DNA from: an uncultured Spirochaetia bacterium
Lineage (GTDB): Bacteria > Spirochaetota > Spirochaetia > JABEVK01
NCBI GenBank assembly: GCA_937960645.1
Contig: CALGPJ010000004.1
Location: 1 to 47,479, forward strand
Reading direction: 5' to 3'
Length of the DNA stretch: 47,479 bases
Shown here: piece after piece, positions 1 through 9,139 of the stretch
Layout of the letters: each line of letters opens with the position of its first letter
Numbering within the stretch: position 1 is the stretch's first letter
Program-made: the position numbers and the translations under genes
Notes under the pieces: model-generated
What the model saw: the letters and a program-made list of their open reading frames with translations, nothing else
Databases searched by the model: none
Told to the model about the DNA's origin: nothing

Positions 1-306
1 TGGGCCCAGCGGCCGGATCGGATGATGGAAAGGGTGGCGGTGTACGTGGCGTGGCACAACCTGAACAAGCCCGTTCGGGTGCGGGACAAGAAGTTGAAGC
101 GGGTCACGCACGCCCAGCTGGCGGGGCTGAGTAAGAGCTGGGTAGAAGAGGAGTGGATGCGGCTGGGCAGGGAGCGGGTGTTTCCGAAGCGGGAGCCCTT
201 GAGGGAGTTTCACCGGCGGGTGTGGAACCGCGAGGATGTGCTGTTGCGCCGGGATGGCAGTGATGTGTTTGGCCCCGCCGAACCGCTGTGGCGGATGCGG
301 GCGTAA
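1..306 (+). pseudogene. C-terminal fragment of a zinc-ribbon/DDE transposase, cut by the window edge
   Basis: The frame is open from base 1 and stops at 304-306. The visible ~100 residues align with the last third of the complete transposase at 17962-19164: both share a WHNL(N/Q)KP motif, a THAQLAG / PHARRAG segment and an R(V/I)WNR motif near the end. This is therefore the 3' end of a relative of that transposase. The two are clearly diverged, and this one is GC-rich like the host while the other is AT-richer, so it is not a recent duplicate. No copy of the 22-bp terminal repeat of the 17.8-kb element is visible downstream of the stop. Whether the gene is intact upstream cannot be seen; I call it a fragment only because the window cuts it. 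Confidence 0.6.
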
Positions 307-355
307 AAAAGAGGGGAGAGCCAACCGCGATGGGACACAGGCTTCGAGGGTGCAA

Positions 356-385
356 TTGCCGCGGCACGACAAACGGGGTTACAAT
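356..385 (+). promoter_or_regulatory. Predicted promoter of the FecR-domain gene (leaderless type)
   Basis: TTGCCG at 356-361, an 18-bp spacer and TACAAT at 380-385. Only five bases (AGAGC) separate the -10 box from the ATG at 391, so transcription should begin at or next to the start codon. No Shine-Dalgarno sequence is visible. Confidence 0.5.
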
Positions 386-390
386 AGAGC

Positions 391-1707
391 ATGCAACCCA
401 AATTTTTGCCATTGATCATCGGTATCCTGTGGATGCCTTTTATGTCCTGCGCCCCAGCTGGCACAAACCTGCCAAGATTTCAGGCACCCGGGAGAAATCA
501 TATCGTCGTGTCGAGCATTCGGGGAGAAGCCTTCGTGTTTCGAGAGGACAAATGGGTGGAAATCATTCCCGGAGATCTGCTAGGTCCCCAGGATTTGTTG
601 CGCGTGACCGCCCGCTCCCAATTGCAACTTCAACTCGGCAAGGGCGCCATTCTATCCTTGATGGAAAACACCCTCTTTCGTCTGGATGAAATCGAGTGGT
701 CTGGCGAGCGAAGTCTTTTGAGAGGGAACTTGGAAGTCGGTACGGTGGTTTCCAAGGTGAACAAGCTCGCCAGGGGTTCCGACATCAACCTGAGATCCGC
801 AACCGTCAGCCTCGGAGTCCGAGGAACGGAGTTTCTCCTGCGCCGAACCCAAAACGAAGTGCTTTCGGCAGTCGCCTCCGGCGAAGTCAGCGTGAAAGTC
901 GGCGAACTTGGGCAGGAAGTTCTTTTGGGTTCCGGTAAGGAGGTTGCCGTCAACCTGACTACGCCGTCACTTCCCACACCGGTTCCCCTCTCCGACAGTC
1001 TTCGGGAAACGATCGCCCGTGAAACCCAGTTCGATTTCCTGCCTCTGGACGAGGAAGGTTTGAAACTCGTTCGTTTCCTGGTTCGAACCATTCCCACGGA
1101 TGCAGACATTTTCATGGGCGATCGCGCACTGGGGAGGGGAATCTGGGGCGGAGTGATCAAGGCCGGAAACCAACTCGTCCTTCAAGTTCGCAAAGGAGGG
1201 TATCGGTCCAGGGAAGTGGTTGTCGACGCCCAGGAAGATAGCAACCCGGTGTATCTCGTCGAACTCGATCCCCTTTCTCCGCAAGAGCTTTGGGAAGATT
1301 CAGAATCGCGGGCCCCGACCCCGGAAGAGATTTTGCGACTGCAAGAGGCAAGCCTGGCTGCACTTCGATCGAAAAACCAGGAATTGGAGGCTGGGCTTCG
1401 CCAACAAACCGACCGTGAAAAAGAACTTACACGCCGGCTGGAGAGTTTGGCTGCGGAGGCCGCTGACCTCAACAGTCGCCTCAACAAGGCTCTGCAAGAG
1501 CGAGGTCAGCTTCAAACTCAGGTCCAAACGTTGACACAGGAAAGGGACCAGCGTGTCCGAGAATTGGAAAACACGAGACGAGACCTTGCCACCAGCCGGA
1601 CCCAGCTCAACAACCTCATCGAGGCCCGGGAAAACGAACAGAGGGCGACCAACGAGCTGATTCGCAACCTCCGGGACCAGTTGGAACAGTCACGGAGGAC
1701 GAATTGA
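391..1707 (+). CDS. FecR-domain lipoprotein with PEGA-like and coiled-coil regions
   Basis: 438 residues. The N-terminus is a short hydrophobic signal ending in FMSC (residues ~17-20), consistent with a lipoprotein, so the protein probably sits in the periplasm or on a membrane. Residues ~35-175 look like a FecR domain: an IRGEAFV start, a GD-L-----D-LRV--RS turn, and SATVSLGVRGTEFLL, the typical 'vRGTef' core. Residues ~230-290 resemble a PEGA-like beta module (IPTDADIFMGDRALGRG). From ~315 to the end it is a long charged coiled coil rich in Q, E and R. FecR domains in spirochaetes are usually stand-alone rather than sigma-factor regulators, and no sigma gene is adjacent here. The gene converges on the next one with a 6-bp gap. 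The family call is firm; the role is unknown, with a structural or scaffolding function only a guess. Confidence 0.75.
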   Translation: MQPKFLPLIIGILWMPFMSCAPAGTNLPRFQAPGRNHIVVSSIRGEAFVFREDKWVEIIPGDLLGPQDLLRVTARSQLQLQLGKGAILSLMENTLFRLDEIEWSGERSLLRGNLEVGTVVSKVNKLARGSDINLRSATVSLGVRGTEFLLRRTQNEVLSAVASGEVSVKVGELGQEVLLGSGKEVAVNLTTPSLPTPVPLSDSLRETIARETQFDFLPLDEEGLKLVRFLVRTIPTDADIFMGDRALGRGIWGGVIKAGNQLVLQVRKGGYRSREVVVDAQEDSNPVYLVELDPLSPQELWEDSESRAPTPEEILRLQEASLAALRSKNQELEAGLRQQTDREKELTRRLESLAAEAADLNSRLNKALQERGQLQTQVQTLTQERDQRVRELENTRRDLATSRTQLNNLIEARENEQRATNELIRNLRDQLEQSRRTN

Positions 1708-1713
1708 CACAGT

Positions 1714-3423
1714 TCAATGAGCCTTAGGTTTGCGAACGTTTTGTGCGAACTCCTTCCACGCCTTGTTTTTTTCCTTTTCGGTGTAGTTACGCTGAACGGG
1801 TGGAGGCGGGGTCCGATGGCGTCTGGGGACCTGGGGATGGTCTTCAGTTGTTGCCTTTGGGTGAGGTCCCGACGCGGATTCCCCGCTTAAGGAGGATATT
1901 TTGTTTTCCTCCCGGACCGGCATCCTGGTTCGGGGGGCGATCTCCAACAGCTGATTGAGGTACGAGGACCTTTTGCCGCTCAAGAAAAGGAAGAATTGTG
2001 AGATCCAGGAAAGTTTACCGAAGGCCTGATTGTAAAGGTCCTCCGGATCCAGATCCAGGAGAACGCTCAGGCGTTTGAAAAACATGGTACCTTGCTTGAA
2101 GAATCGTTCGAGGAGGGGTTCGGCTGCCGATACCTCTTTCTTCAGGGCGATCGCAGCCTCGGCCAGGATTCGAGGCCGTTTGAGAATCCATGCAACTTCC
2201 TCGTCCTGTTTTTCGATCATCTCGCGCAGAGCCGACTCGAAGTTTTCCGGCTTGGAAAAAGCGATGTCGTTGGAGTGGCTTCCCTCCTGGATGTAAGTTT
2301 TGAGTCTCTCGACAATCTCCTGTTTGATCCGGGTCCGCAGTTTGTCCCAATGGCGCACAAAGTAGTAATAGAGTTTGTCCCGGTGAAACCAGGAATCGTT
2401 GATGACGATCACAGGTGGTAGTCCGGTACCCGAGGGAGCTTCCGAGGTGGTGAACCGGCGGTAAAACTCCTCCTCAAAGCGTGGATATTGGTCACCGTAC
2501 TTTTCTTTGAGGGGGGTCATCACCGCCTTGATCTCTTCGGGTGCAAAATATCCCTCGGAACTTTGGTAGAGAGCGTGGATGACCGCCTGCATGTCGGTTT
2601 CGCGCTGGCGCTCCTCGTCCTTGGCGCGTTGGGCCTCGTTGAGCTGGGACTCGACCATTCCCCCCAAAAGCTGTGCCGCATAAAATACGGTTTGGTCCCA
2701 CTTTTGCCGTGGTTCCCCCAACAGGTCGTTTTTGTTCTGAAGCAAAACGTTTGTAAGAACCTTCCAGAAACCCGCTTCCTTGTTGCCGAGGTGCCGGGTC
2801 AACTCGTTGAGATTGGTTTTGAGCAAACGGGAAATGGCAATCTGGTTGGGTTGATACTGTAAAACCGCACGAAGGTAAGTAAAACACCCGTTGATCATCA
2901 AGGGGTAGTCTTTGGCGCTGATGATCGCCTCGTCTCCGCTCAGGGGAAAGCGCAGAATGCTTTCGTTTTCCACCCATTCGCTCATGGATTCGCGGGTGAC
3001 AGCCTCGGGGCTAACCTTTACCAGCAGGTTTTCCGGGGGAAGGAGTTTTTTCTCACGGAGAAAACTGGATCGAAGAATAAAGACCTTGTTGGTTTCCAGC
3101 ATCGTCTGATAAAGCTCGCTGATAAAATGAAACCAGAACCGGGGCGACCCTTCGTTGGTCAGGAGCACCTTGTGCCATTTGCGTCCCTCGGGAGTCCTTT
3201 TGGTAAGGATGATACCGACCCTGGCATCTCGAAGTTTCGTCATTAGACCCTCGAGGTCGTTGGGGGGCCAGGGTGCAGGGTCGATGTCGGCCCGACGCTG
3301 TGCGCAGAGTTTGTGAAAAAGCTCCCTTTGGGACGGCGTGGTGACTCCCCACTGCGAGAGAAGGGCTTCACGGCTTTGAGGCGTTAGCAATACGTAATCG
3401 GGAGGTTGCTCCGGGCGGGCCAT
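1714..3423 (-). CDS. Conserved-looking hypothetical protein of unknown function, 569 aa
   Basis: I do not recognise this family. The protein has no signal peptide and no clear membrane segment. It is highly charged, with a helical appearance throughout. Aromatic-rich stretches such as FWFHFISELYQTMLETNK (~95-112) and DKLYYYFVRHWDKLRTR (~350-366) suggest a folded helical core. The last ~70 residues form a proline- and basic-rich tail (HRTPPPPVQRNYTEKEKNKA), probably disordered. The start at 3423 is supported by an extended -10 box (TGCTAAAAT, 3432-3440) eight bases upstream. It is divergent from the pentapeptide-repeat gene and convergent with the FecR gene. Coding character is good over the whole length, so it is a real gene. 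It may be a lineage-specific cytoplasmic protein. Confidence 0.7.
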   Translation of the reverse strand: MARPEQPPDYVLLTPQSREALLSQWGVTTPSQRELFHKLCAQRRADIDPAPWPPNDLEGLMTKLRDARVGIILTKRTPEGRKWHKVLLTNEGSPRFWFHFISELYQTMLETNKVFILRSSFLREKKLLPPENLLVKVSPEAVTRESMSEWVENESILRFPLSGDEAIISAKDYPLMINGCFTYLRAVLQYQPNQIAISRLLKTNLNELTRHLGNKEAGFWKVLTNVLLQNKNDLLGEPRQKWDQTVFYAAQLLGGMVESQLNEAQRAKDEERQRETDMQAVIHALYQSSEGYFAPEEIKAVMTPLKEKYGDQYPRFEEEFYRRFTTSEAPSGTGLPPVIVINDSWFHRDKLYYYFVRHWDKLRTRIKQEIVERLKTYIQEGSHSNDIAFSKPENFESALREMIEKQDEEVAWILKRPRILAEAAIALKKEVSAAEPLLERFFKQGTMFFKRLSVLLDLDPEDLYNQAFGKLSWISQFFLFLSGKRSSYLNQLLEIAPRTRMPVREENKISSLSGESASGPHPKATTEDHPQVPRRHRTPPPPVQRNYTEKEKNKAWKEFAQNVRKPKAH

Positions 3424-3431
3424 CGATTTCT

Positions 3432-3440
3432 ATTTTAGCA
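3432..3440 (-). promoter_or_regulatory. Extended -10 promoter of the 569-aa gene
   Basis: Read on the minus strand this is TGCTAAAAT, an extended -10 element (TG-N-TAAAAT), eight bases before the ATG at 3423. The implied mRNA has almost no 5' leader. No good -35 box is visible. Confidence 0.4.
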
Positions 3441-3479
3441 CTACTTGCCAATTTTGGCCATTATCTCTAAGGTAGAACT

Positions 3480-3878
3480 GTGAGTCCGCGGCAGTTCAAC
3501 ATTTTACTCAAATCGATCCAGCAGGGTTCGAGCGCCCTCTGGAACGAGTTTCGAAAAAAACAACGCCCCGGCTTCGTCCCAAATCTGAACGGTGCCAACC
3601 TGGCTCAGCTGAATCTTCAGGGATTTGACCTCAGTGGGGCCTATTTGGAAAACGCCGATCTCCGCGGTGCCGACCTCTCCGGCGCCGATCTGCGCGGAGC
3701 CCGGCTCAAGGGCGCAAAGCTGGAAGGTGCGCGCCTGGAAGGAACCAACCTCAAGGGTGTCCGTTTTGTGGTGGTATCGGCAAGGCAAAAGAAAGCCGAT
3801 CCGGATACGCCGGTCGATTCGGGCAAAAAACGGACATCAGACTTCGTGAATCTCGACGATGACTTCGACGAGATCTGA
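3480..3878 (+). CDS. Small pentapeptide-repeat protein
   Basis: 132 residues with a GTG start; no earlier ATG keeps the frame. Residues ~38-95 contain about ten consecutive A(D/N/R/K)LxG pentapeptides (for example ADLRGADLSGADLRGARL), which in this family fold into a right-handed quadrilateral beta helix. The flanks are a short basic N-terminus and an acidic tail ending DDDFDEI. There is no signal peptide, so it is cytoplasmic. Pentapeptide proteins have varied roles (for example gyrase protection in the Qnr/MfpA group), and nothing here points to one. The acidic tail might mimic nucleic acid, which is speculation. It is divergent from the 569-aa gene, and its stop codon abuts the end of the convergent galactokinase gene with no gap. 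Confidence 0.8.
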   Translation: MSPRQFNILLKSIQQGSSALWNEFRKKQRPGFVPNLNGANLAQLNLQGFDLSGAYLENADLRGADLSGADLRGARLKGAKLEGARLEGTNLKGVRFVVVSARQKKADPDTPVDSGKKRTSDFVNLDDDFDEI

Positions 3879-4925
3879 TCAGGTCCGCCACACCTCAAAA
3901 GCCTGAAGGGCGCGAACCGCAAGCCACTCCTCGAGATGAAGCTTTTCATCCGTCGGCAGGTACAATTGGATGTACCCCCCAAATCCGCCTCCATGGATTC
4001 TTTCGGCCCCCGGGTAACCTCGGAGGAGGCGCCGGGCACGAAGGAGCGCAAACAGGTCCTCGACCTGGCCGTTACCCGTATGGGGAACCAGGTTTTTCAG
4101 CCATAGGGCGCTGGATTCTCCGCTTTGGTTGACCAGCTCGAGGCACTCGCGCCATCGACCGGATACCCAGGCATCCCGAAAAAGCCCCACCCTTTTTTGT
4201 TCGGTCAGGAAGTGCAGGGCACGCTGCAGTACACGGGACGGGAGGGATGAGCCGGCCGGCCCCAAAAGATCTTCCGGGGATACATCGACGAGGCGCTGAG
4301 CCCCAAAACACTGAGCGGCCTGTTTCATTTCACGGGGAATGGCGGCATAGTCCTCGGTCAGGTCCTCGTGGGAGACGCCTGTCTCCACCAGCAACAAAGA
4401 CCAGCCCGGCTGGAAGGGTGGAGGTCCCAAAGACTCCACAACCGGATCGGCCTTGAAGTCCAGCAACACGGTTCCGCCGGCACTGATCACGAGCTGGTCC
4501 ATCAGCCCGCAGGGTTTTCCGAGAGCCTTGATCTCGATCTCGCGTGCCAGGATGGCCCGCTGGACCGACGTCAGCGAGGGCCCACCCAGGGCTTCCTGGA
4601 CCCGCAGCAAAAGGACGCAGAAAGCGGCGCTCGAGCTCAGTCCGCCCCCGCTGGGAAGTTCGCTCACAAGCTCCCCCTCCCAGCCCCGTCCGCCACAGGC
4701 CAGGCTCTCCCCAAGCATCAGCTCGGAGGGATGCGGCGTTCCCTTCGGGGGCCAAACCAGAGGCCGATCGAACCCCGCAGATTTCAACACGATCGAGGCA
4801 TCGCTGCGGCTGCGAAATTTCAAGCGCATGCCACGATGAAGGGTTGCGGCCACCACCCGACCGCCCTGATGGTCCGTGTGGTTGCCAATGAGTTCGGTTC
4901 TCCCGGGTACGAAGAGCTCTTCCAT
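3879..4925 (-). CDS. galK: Galactokinase, GHMP family
   Basis: Predicted ATP-dependent phosphorylation of galactose to galactose-1-phosphate (Leloir pathway). All three GHMP signatures are present: PGRTELIGNHTDHQGG (galactokinase signature, just after the start), LPSGGGLSSSAA (ATP-binding loop) and HGGGFGGYIQLYL near the C-terminus. The catalytic aspartate is likely in the GLMDQ motif. The usual family length is 380-400 residues; this reading gives 348. The open frame extends upstream to an ATG at 5018, but that would overlap the divergent epimerase start by ~48 bp, so I chose the ATG at 4925, immediately before the conserved ELFVPGR strand. It is divergent from the aldose epimerase, a standard metabolic partner. 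Function is firm and the start moderately so. Confidence 0.85.
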   Translation of the reverse strand: MEELFVPGRTELIGNHTDHQGGRVVAATLHRGMRLKFRSRSDASIVLKSAGFDRPLVWPPKGTPHPSELMLGESLACGGRGWEGELVSELPSGGGLSSSAAFCVLLLRVQEALGGPSLTSVQRAILAREIEIKALGKPCGLMDQLVISAGGTVLLDFKADPVVESLGPPPFQPGWSLLLVETGVSHEDLTEDYAAIPREMKQAAQCFGAQRLVDVSPEDLLGPAGSSLPSRVLQRALHFLTEQKRVGLFRDAWVSGRWRECLELVNQSGESSALWLKNLVPHTGNGQVEDLFALLRARRLLRGYPGAERIHGGGFGGYIQLYLPTDEKLHLEEWLAVRALQAFEVWRT

Positions 4926-4970
4926 ATTCCCAGTGTTGAAAAAAAACTCCGTCAAGTCTAGGGTGGTGGC

Positions 4971-5801
4971 ATGCGCGGCATCACGCTCATCGCAGACGGA
5001 TGGCAGGCGGTACTCCACCCCCAGGGAGCCTCCCTGTTGGAACTGCGAGACCCCTCAGGATTCAACTGGATACCCGATCCTCCCGAAACCGGGCGCCACC
5101 TCTTTGGAGCTGTTGCCGGCCCCTGGGCCAACCGCCTCGATCCTGGCCCCTGGGGACTGACCGCCAACGAGGGGAAGCTGCACCTGCACGGCGGCTTTCA
5201 GGGGACGGACCTCAGGGAATGGGAGGTCCTTTCCCGCTCAGAGAGAAAACTCTCGTTTCTGCTCGATTGGCCCGAAGGGGATGAGGGCTACCCCAACATC
5301 CAAATGCAGGTGACGTACGAGCTGATGCCGGGGGTCGTGGAGTGGGAGCTAAAGGCCGAGTCCAGCCGGCCGATTCCCCTCAATCTCGTCCAGCACGGCT
5401 ATTGGAACCTGGGAGCGCCCTCCATCGACGATCATACCCTCCAGATCAGTGCCTGGGCCATGAGGGCTCCCGGTCCCGATGGAATGACGGCCCCGCCGGA
5501 CCTGGAAAACTTCTTCGCTCGATCGGCCCCATTGCAAGGTACCTGGGATCATACCTTTTTGCTCCACCACGGGGAACAAAACAGGGTGGAAACCTCGGCC
5601 GTGCTGCACTACGGTCCACGAACCATGGAGGTCTTCACCACCAGCCCGAGTCTTCACCTCTACACGGGGCATTTTTTGCCACGTCCCCGCAGCGGTGTCT
5701 GCCTGGAGTGCGGCTTGCCACCTGGCCGCTGGGGGATGGGAGTGCCATCCACAATGTACTTTTCGCGGACCCGTCATGTGTTTTATAGCCATTACAATTA
5801 A
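4971..5801 (+). CDS. Aldose 1-epimerase (GalM-like)
   Basis: 276 residues. It probably interconverts alpha and beta anomers of galactose or a related aldose, feeding the divergent galactokinase. Family features visible in order are GPWANRLDPG (the GRxANRI element), LHLHGG, EGYPN, NLVQHGYWNLG (the catalytic-histidine strand, normally NLTNHxYFNL), WDHTFLL and CLECG with the likely catalytic glutamate. The length is slightly short of classical mutarotases. There is no signal peptide. The start ATG has a weak AGGGTGG motif about six bases upstream. Substrate specificity cannot be read from the sequence; galactose is inferred from the neighbour, and a hexose-6-phosphate epimerase role is a possible alternative. 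Confidence 0.85.
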   Translation: MRGITLIADGWQAVLHPQGASLLELRDPSGFNWIPDPPETGRHLFGAVAGPWANRLDPGPWGLTANEGKLHLHGGFQGTDLREWEVLSRSERKLSFLLDWPEGDEGYPNIQMQVTYELMPGVVEWELKAESSRPIPLNLVQHGYWNLGAPSIDDHTLQISAWAMRAPGPDGMTAPPDLENFFARSAPLQGTWDHTFLLHHGEQNRVETSAVLHYGPRTMEVFTTSPSLHLYTGHFLPRPRSGVCLECGLPPGRWGMGVPSTMYFSRTRHVFYSHYN

Positions 5802-5805
5802 ACTT

Positions 5806-5814
5806 TGTTATAAT
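5806..5814 (+). promoter_or_regulatory. Extended -10 promoter of the clpS-clpA-aat run (leaderless type)
   Basis: TGTTATAAT is a perfect TATAAT (5809-5814) with an upstream TG extension. Five bases (TAAGT) follow, then the ATG of clpS at 5820. A start site six to seven bases after the -10 box would coincide with the start codon. No -35 box of quality is present, as expected for extended -10 promoters. Confidence 0.55.
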
Positions 5815-5819
5815 TAAGT

Positions 5820-6140
5820 ATGGGCCATTTTGACGATGGACTCGATGTTCTAAATCAAAACGAGGAGAAGCTACAAGTACCCAAACGGTACACGGTGATG
5901 TTCCACAACGATTCCTACACCACGATGGAATTCGTGGTTTGGGTCGTCAAAAAGGTATTTTCTGTCGGCGAACAGGAGGCGCATCGTTTCATGCTGCGCG
6001 TTCATCAAACCGGATTGGGAGCCATCGGTGATTATAGCTACGACATCGCCCGAACCAAGGCCAACCAGGTCATGAGCCTTGCCCGAGAGGCTGGATATCC
6101 CTTACTTTGCACTGTGGAGGAGTTACCCCATGAATCTTAG
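5820..6140 (+). CDS. clpS: ClpS, adaptor of the ClpAP protease
   Basis: 106 residues, the normal size. ClpS delivers N-end-rule substrates to ClpA. The core matches the family: a YTVMFHNDSYTTMEFVVWVV strand-helix (the ND-YT-MEFV motif lines the pocket for the N-terminal residue), a long helix with RFMLRVHQTG, and the final YPLLCTVEE strand. It overlaps clpA by 11 bp, and the aat gene two steps downstream encodes the transferase that adds Leu or Phe to proteins. Adaptor, unfoldase and tagging enzyme of the N-degron pathway are therefore in one transcription unit. An extended -10 box five bases upstream suggests a leaderless mRNA. Confidence 0.95.
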   Translation: MGHFDDGLDVLNQNEEKLQVPKRYTVMFHNDSYTTMEFVVWVVKKVFSVGEQEAHRFMLRVHQTGLGAIGDYSYDIARTKANQVMSLAREAGYPLLCTVEELPHES

Positions 6141-8409
6141 CCCTGAATTGCAAATCATTTTCGAAAAGGCCTTCAACGAGGCTCAGCATAAGGGGCACGA
6201 GTATCTGACCCCGGAACACCTGGTTTGGGCTGCCATGGAGCACCCTGCCTCGCTGAACATCCTCCGCCTCTGCGAGGTGGACATCGACAAACTTCGTGCC
6301 AAACTCCAGGAATACTTTGAAAAGGACATGCCCAAGAGATCCTCCAAATCCAAGCAGCGCCCCACCGAAAGCCTGGGATTTCAATCGGTGGTGGAAAGGG
6401 CCATCATGCAGTCCGTGGGAGCGAACAAGCCCGACATCGACCCCGGGGACATCCTCGTGGCGATCTATGACGAAAAGGAAAGTTACGCCAGCTTTGCCCT
6501 GAGGAGCGCCGGCCTGGCCCGACTCACCCTTCTTCAGGTCATCAGCCACGGGATCAATGTTACAGGGCCCAATTACGACGAAAGCGGCAAGCAATCGAAG
6601 AACGATGAGTCTAAACCGAGCAAGGGGCTTTTGGAACAGTTCACCATCGACCTCACGGCCCTGGCCCGAGAGGGTAAACTGGATCCCCTGATCGGGCGCC
6701 AGGACATCCTGGATCGCACCATCCAGGTACTCTGCCGAAGAATCAAAAACAACCCGGTGCACGTGGGCGAACCGGGCGTAGGCAAGACGGCCATCACCGA
6801 GGGTCTGGCCCAGAGGATCGTCAACGGCGAGGTCCCCGACTTATTGAAGGACTATCAGGTCTACAGCCTCGAAATGGGCGGTCTTGTGGCGGGAACCCGT
6901 TACCGCGGCGACTTCGAAGAAAGGCTTCGGAAAATCATTCAGGAACTGACCAAAAAATCCAAGGTCATCCTGTTTATCGACGAAATCCACAACATCGTCG
7001 GGGCCGGTGCGGTCAGCGGCGGCAGCCTGGACGCGTCCAACATCCTCAAACCGGCCCTGGCCGCCGGAAAGCTTCGCTGTATCGGTAGTACCACATACGA
7101 AGAATTCAAGAAATACTTCGAAAAAGACAGGGCCCTGGCTCGCCGCTTTCAAAAAATCGACGTGAACGAACCCAGCGTCGAAGAAGCCATCGACATCCTC
7201 AAGGGGTTGCAGCCTCGCTACGAGGAGTACCACCGTGTCCGCTACACCCCCGAAGCCATACGGCAGGCGGTGCTGCTCTCCAACCAATTCATTACCGATC
7301 GTCACTTGCCCGACAAGGCGATCGATGTGATCGATGAGTCCGGGGCCTGGCTGCGAAACTTCGTCCCCATGCGCGAGAGCGAGTCTCCCGAAGAATATCG
7401 TGTATTGGACGAAACCATCGTGGAGAAAACCCTCGCGAAAATGGCGCGGATTCCCGAACGCACCGTCAGCGTGAGTGAAAAAGATCGATTACGCGACCTG
7501 GAAAACCGCCTCAGGATGGTGATCTACGGACAGGACGAGGCTGTCCATCAGGTCGCTCAGGCGGTCAAGCGCTCGAGGGCGGGATTCCGCAAGCCCAACA
7601 AGACCGTCGCCAACTTTCTCTTCGTCGGGCCGACGGGGGTGGGAAAAACCGAACTGGCCCTGCAGCTGGCCAACGAACTCGGACTGGCCCTCCACCGCTT
7701 CGACATGAGCGAGTACCAGGAAAAGCACACGGTCAGCCGCCTGATCGGAAGCCCCCCCGGTTACGTCGGCTACGAAGAGGGCGGGGTGATGATCGATGCG
7801 ATTCGAAAAAATCCCCACGCCGTTCTCCTGCTGGACGAAATCGAAAAGGCCCACAACGATATTCTGAACATTTTGCTTCAGATCATGGATTATGCCACCC
7901 TCACCGATCAAACCGGACGCAAGGCCGATTTCCGCAACGTGATCCTGATCATGACATCGAATGCCGGGGCCCGTGAACTCGGCAAGAGCCTAATCGGCTT
8001 CGGGGAGAGAGCTCACGGCACCAGTAGTATCCAGCGCGCCGTCGAGCGGGTGTTCAGCCCGGAATTCCGAAACAGGCTGGACAAGGTCGTGATCTTTGAA
8101 CGGCTGAGCAAAGACGTCATCCGCGACATCGTTCGCAAAGAGCTCAAAGAAGTCGATCAAATGCTTTCCGAAAAGAATCTGGCGCTTGCTTACTCCGAGG
8201 AAGTCCTCGACCATCTCGGAAATCTCGGTTACAGCGAGGAATTCGGCGCCCGCAACATCGCTCGGGTTGTGGATGAGCAAGTCAAGGAATGGCTCGTGGA
8301 CAAGGTCCTCTTCGGCGAATTTTCCTCGAAAGGCACCATCCGTTTGAAACTGGTGGATGGAAAAGTGGACTTTGATTGGTTTGAGAACAATGAAGTTCCC
8401 GTTTCTTGA
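6130..8409 (+). CDS. clpA: ClpA, ATP-dependent protease unfoldase subunit
   Basis: 759 residues from the ATG inside the clpS end (11-bp overlap), the usual ClpA size. It has an N-terminal Clp repeat domain (~1-145), AAA module 1 with GEPGVGKT and Walker B ILFIDEIH, and AAA module 2 with GPTGVGKT and Walker B LLLDEIEK. There is no long ClpB-type coiled-coil insertion between the modules. A LIGFGER loop (~620) matches the IGF/IGL tripeptide that docks onto ClpP, so it should work with ClpP encoded elsewhere. The first Walker A is preceded by NNPVHV rather than the common NNPLLV, a minor change. Cytoplasmic hexamer; partner ClpS is directly upstream. Confidence 0.95.
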   Translation: MNLSPELQIIFEKAFNEAQHKGHEYLTPEHLVWAAMEHPASLNILRLCEVDIDKLRAKLQEYFEKDMPKRSSKSKQRPTESLGFQSVVERAIMQSVGANKPDIDPGDILVAIYDEKESYASFALRSAGLARLTLLQVISHGINVTGPNYDESGKQSKNDESKPSKGLLEQFTIDLTALAREGKLDPLIGRQDILDRTIQVLCRRIKNNPVHVGEPGVGKTAITEGLAQRIVNGEVPDLLKDYQVYSLEMGGLVAGTRYRGDFEERLRKIIQELTKKSKVILFIDEIHNIVGAGAVSGGSLDASNILKPALAAGKLRCIGSTTYEEFKKYFEKDRALARRFQKIDVNEPSVEEAIDILKGLQPRYEEYHRVRYTPEAIRQAVLLSNQFITDRHLPDKAIDVIDESGAWLRNFVPMRESESPEEYRVLDETIVEKTLAKMARIPERTVSVSEKDRLRDLENRLRMVIYGQDEAVHQVAQAVKRSRAGFRKPNKTVANFLFVGPTGVGKTELALQLANELGLALHRFDMSEYQEKHTVSRLIGSPPGYVGYEEGGVMIDAIRKNPHAVLLLDEIEKAHNDILNILLQIMDYATLTDQTGRKADFRNVILIMTSNAGARELGKSLIGFGERAHGTSSIQRAVERVFSPEFRNRLDKVVIFERLSKDVIRDIVRKELKEVDQMLSEKNLALAYSEEVLDHLGNLGYSEEFGARNIARVVDEQVKEWLVDKVLFGEFSSKGTIRLKLVDGKVDFDWFENNEVPVS

Positions 8410-9139
8410 GACGGGAGAACTGGGTCCTGAGGAATTCATTCGTTTTCCGGAGCCGGAAAGCGCCGATATGGGCGGAGGACTCATTGCTCTGGGGGGTAAC
8501 CTCTCCCCCGGAGTGTTGCTTTCCGCTTACAAGCAGGGAGTCTTTCCCTGGTACAGCAGGCCGCCGATCCAATGGTTCAGTCCCGATCCCAGGTTCGTGG
8601 TATTCTTTCATAATGTCCGCCTTTCGGAGAGCATGAGACGACTCCTTAAAAAACAAACCTTTCGGTTCACCTGTGACCATGCCTTCGAGCAGGTCATTAA
8701 ATCCTGCGCTTCCATCCACCTTGAAACGGACGGCGGAACATGGATCACTGGAGAGATGCGTAAGGGTTACGTGGAACTGCACCACCTGGGGTTTGCCCAT
8801 TCCATCGAAGTCTGGAAAGACAACGAACTCGTTGGCGGTCTCTACGGGGTGAGTATCGGCAGGATGTTTTTCGGGGAATCGATGTTTCACACCGTCTCCA
8901 ATGCGAGCAAGGCCGCCTTCTACGCCCTGGTGAATCACCTCAGGGAGCGCGACATTGCGTTCATCGACAGCCAGGTTGCCAATCCGCACATGGAAAGCCT
9001 CGGGGGCACCGATATACCCCGAGCCCAATATCTGAAACGCCTGAAGGCAGCTCTCGCCTTGCCGCCACCGAGCGCGCCCTGGAAGATGGAAATCGACCCC
9101 AGGCTTCCCGCCTTGTTCCGACTTTTGGGTCATGACTGA
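8390..9139 (+). CDS. aat: Leucyl/phenylalanyl-tRNA-protein transferase
   Basis: 249 residues. The enzyme moves Leu or Phe from aminoacyl-tRNA to proteins with N-terminal Arg or Lys, creating N-degrons recognised by ClpS. Family landmarks are an N-terminal FPxPE/GGLIALGGNLSPGVLLSAYKQG block, FPWYSRPPIQWFSPDPR, a WITGEMRKGYVELHHLG helix, and VGGLYGVSIGRMFFGESMF with the FGESMF signature. The chosen ATG at 8390 lies inside the clpA end (20-bp overlap); an earlier ATG at 8357 would add 11 unlikely residues. The order clpS-clpA-aat places all N-degron components together. Its stop overlaps the next gene by 8 bp. Confidence 0.93.
   Translation: MKFPFLETGELGPEEFIRFPEPESADMGGGLIALGGNLSPGVLLSAYKQGVFPWYSRPPIQWFSPDPRFVVFFHNVRLSESMRRLLKKQTFRFTCDHAFEQVIKSCASIHLETDGGTWITGEMRKGYVELHHLGFAHSIEVWKDNELVGGLYGVSIGRMFFGESMFHTVSNASKAAFYALVNHLRERDIAFIDSQVANPHMESLGGTDIPRAQYLKRLKAALALPPPSAPWKMEIDPRLPALFRLLGHD

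Noticed and set aside
4926-5018. Longer galactokinase start at 5018
   Set aside because: It would overlap the divergent epimerase start by 48 bp, and the added 31 residues precede the normal N-terminus of the family without similarity.
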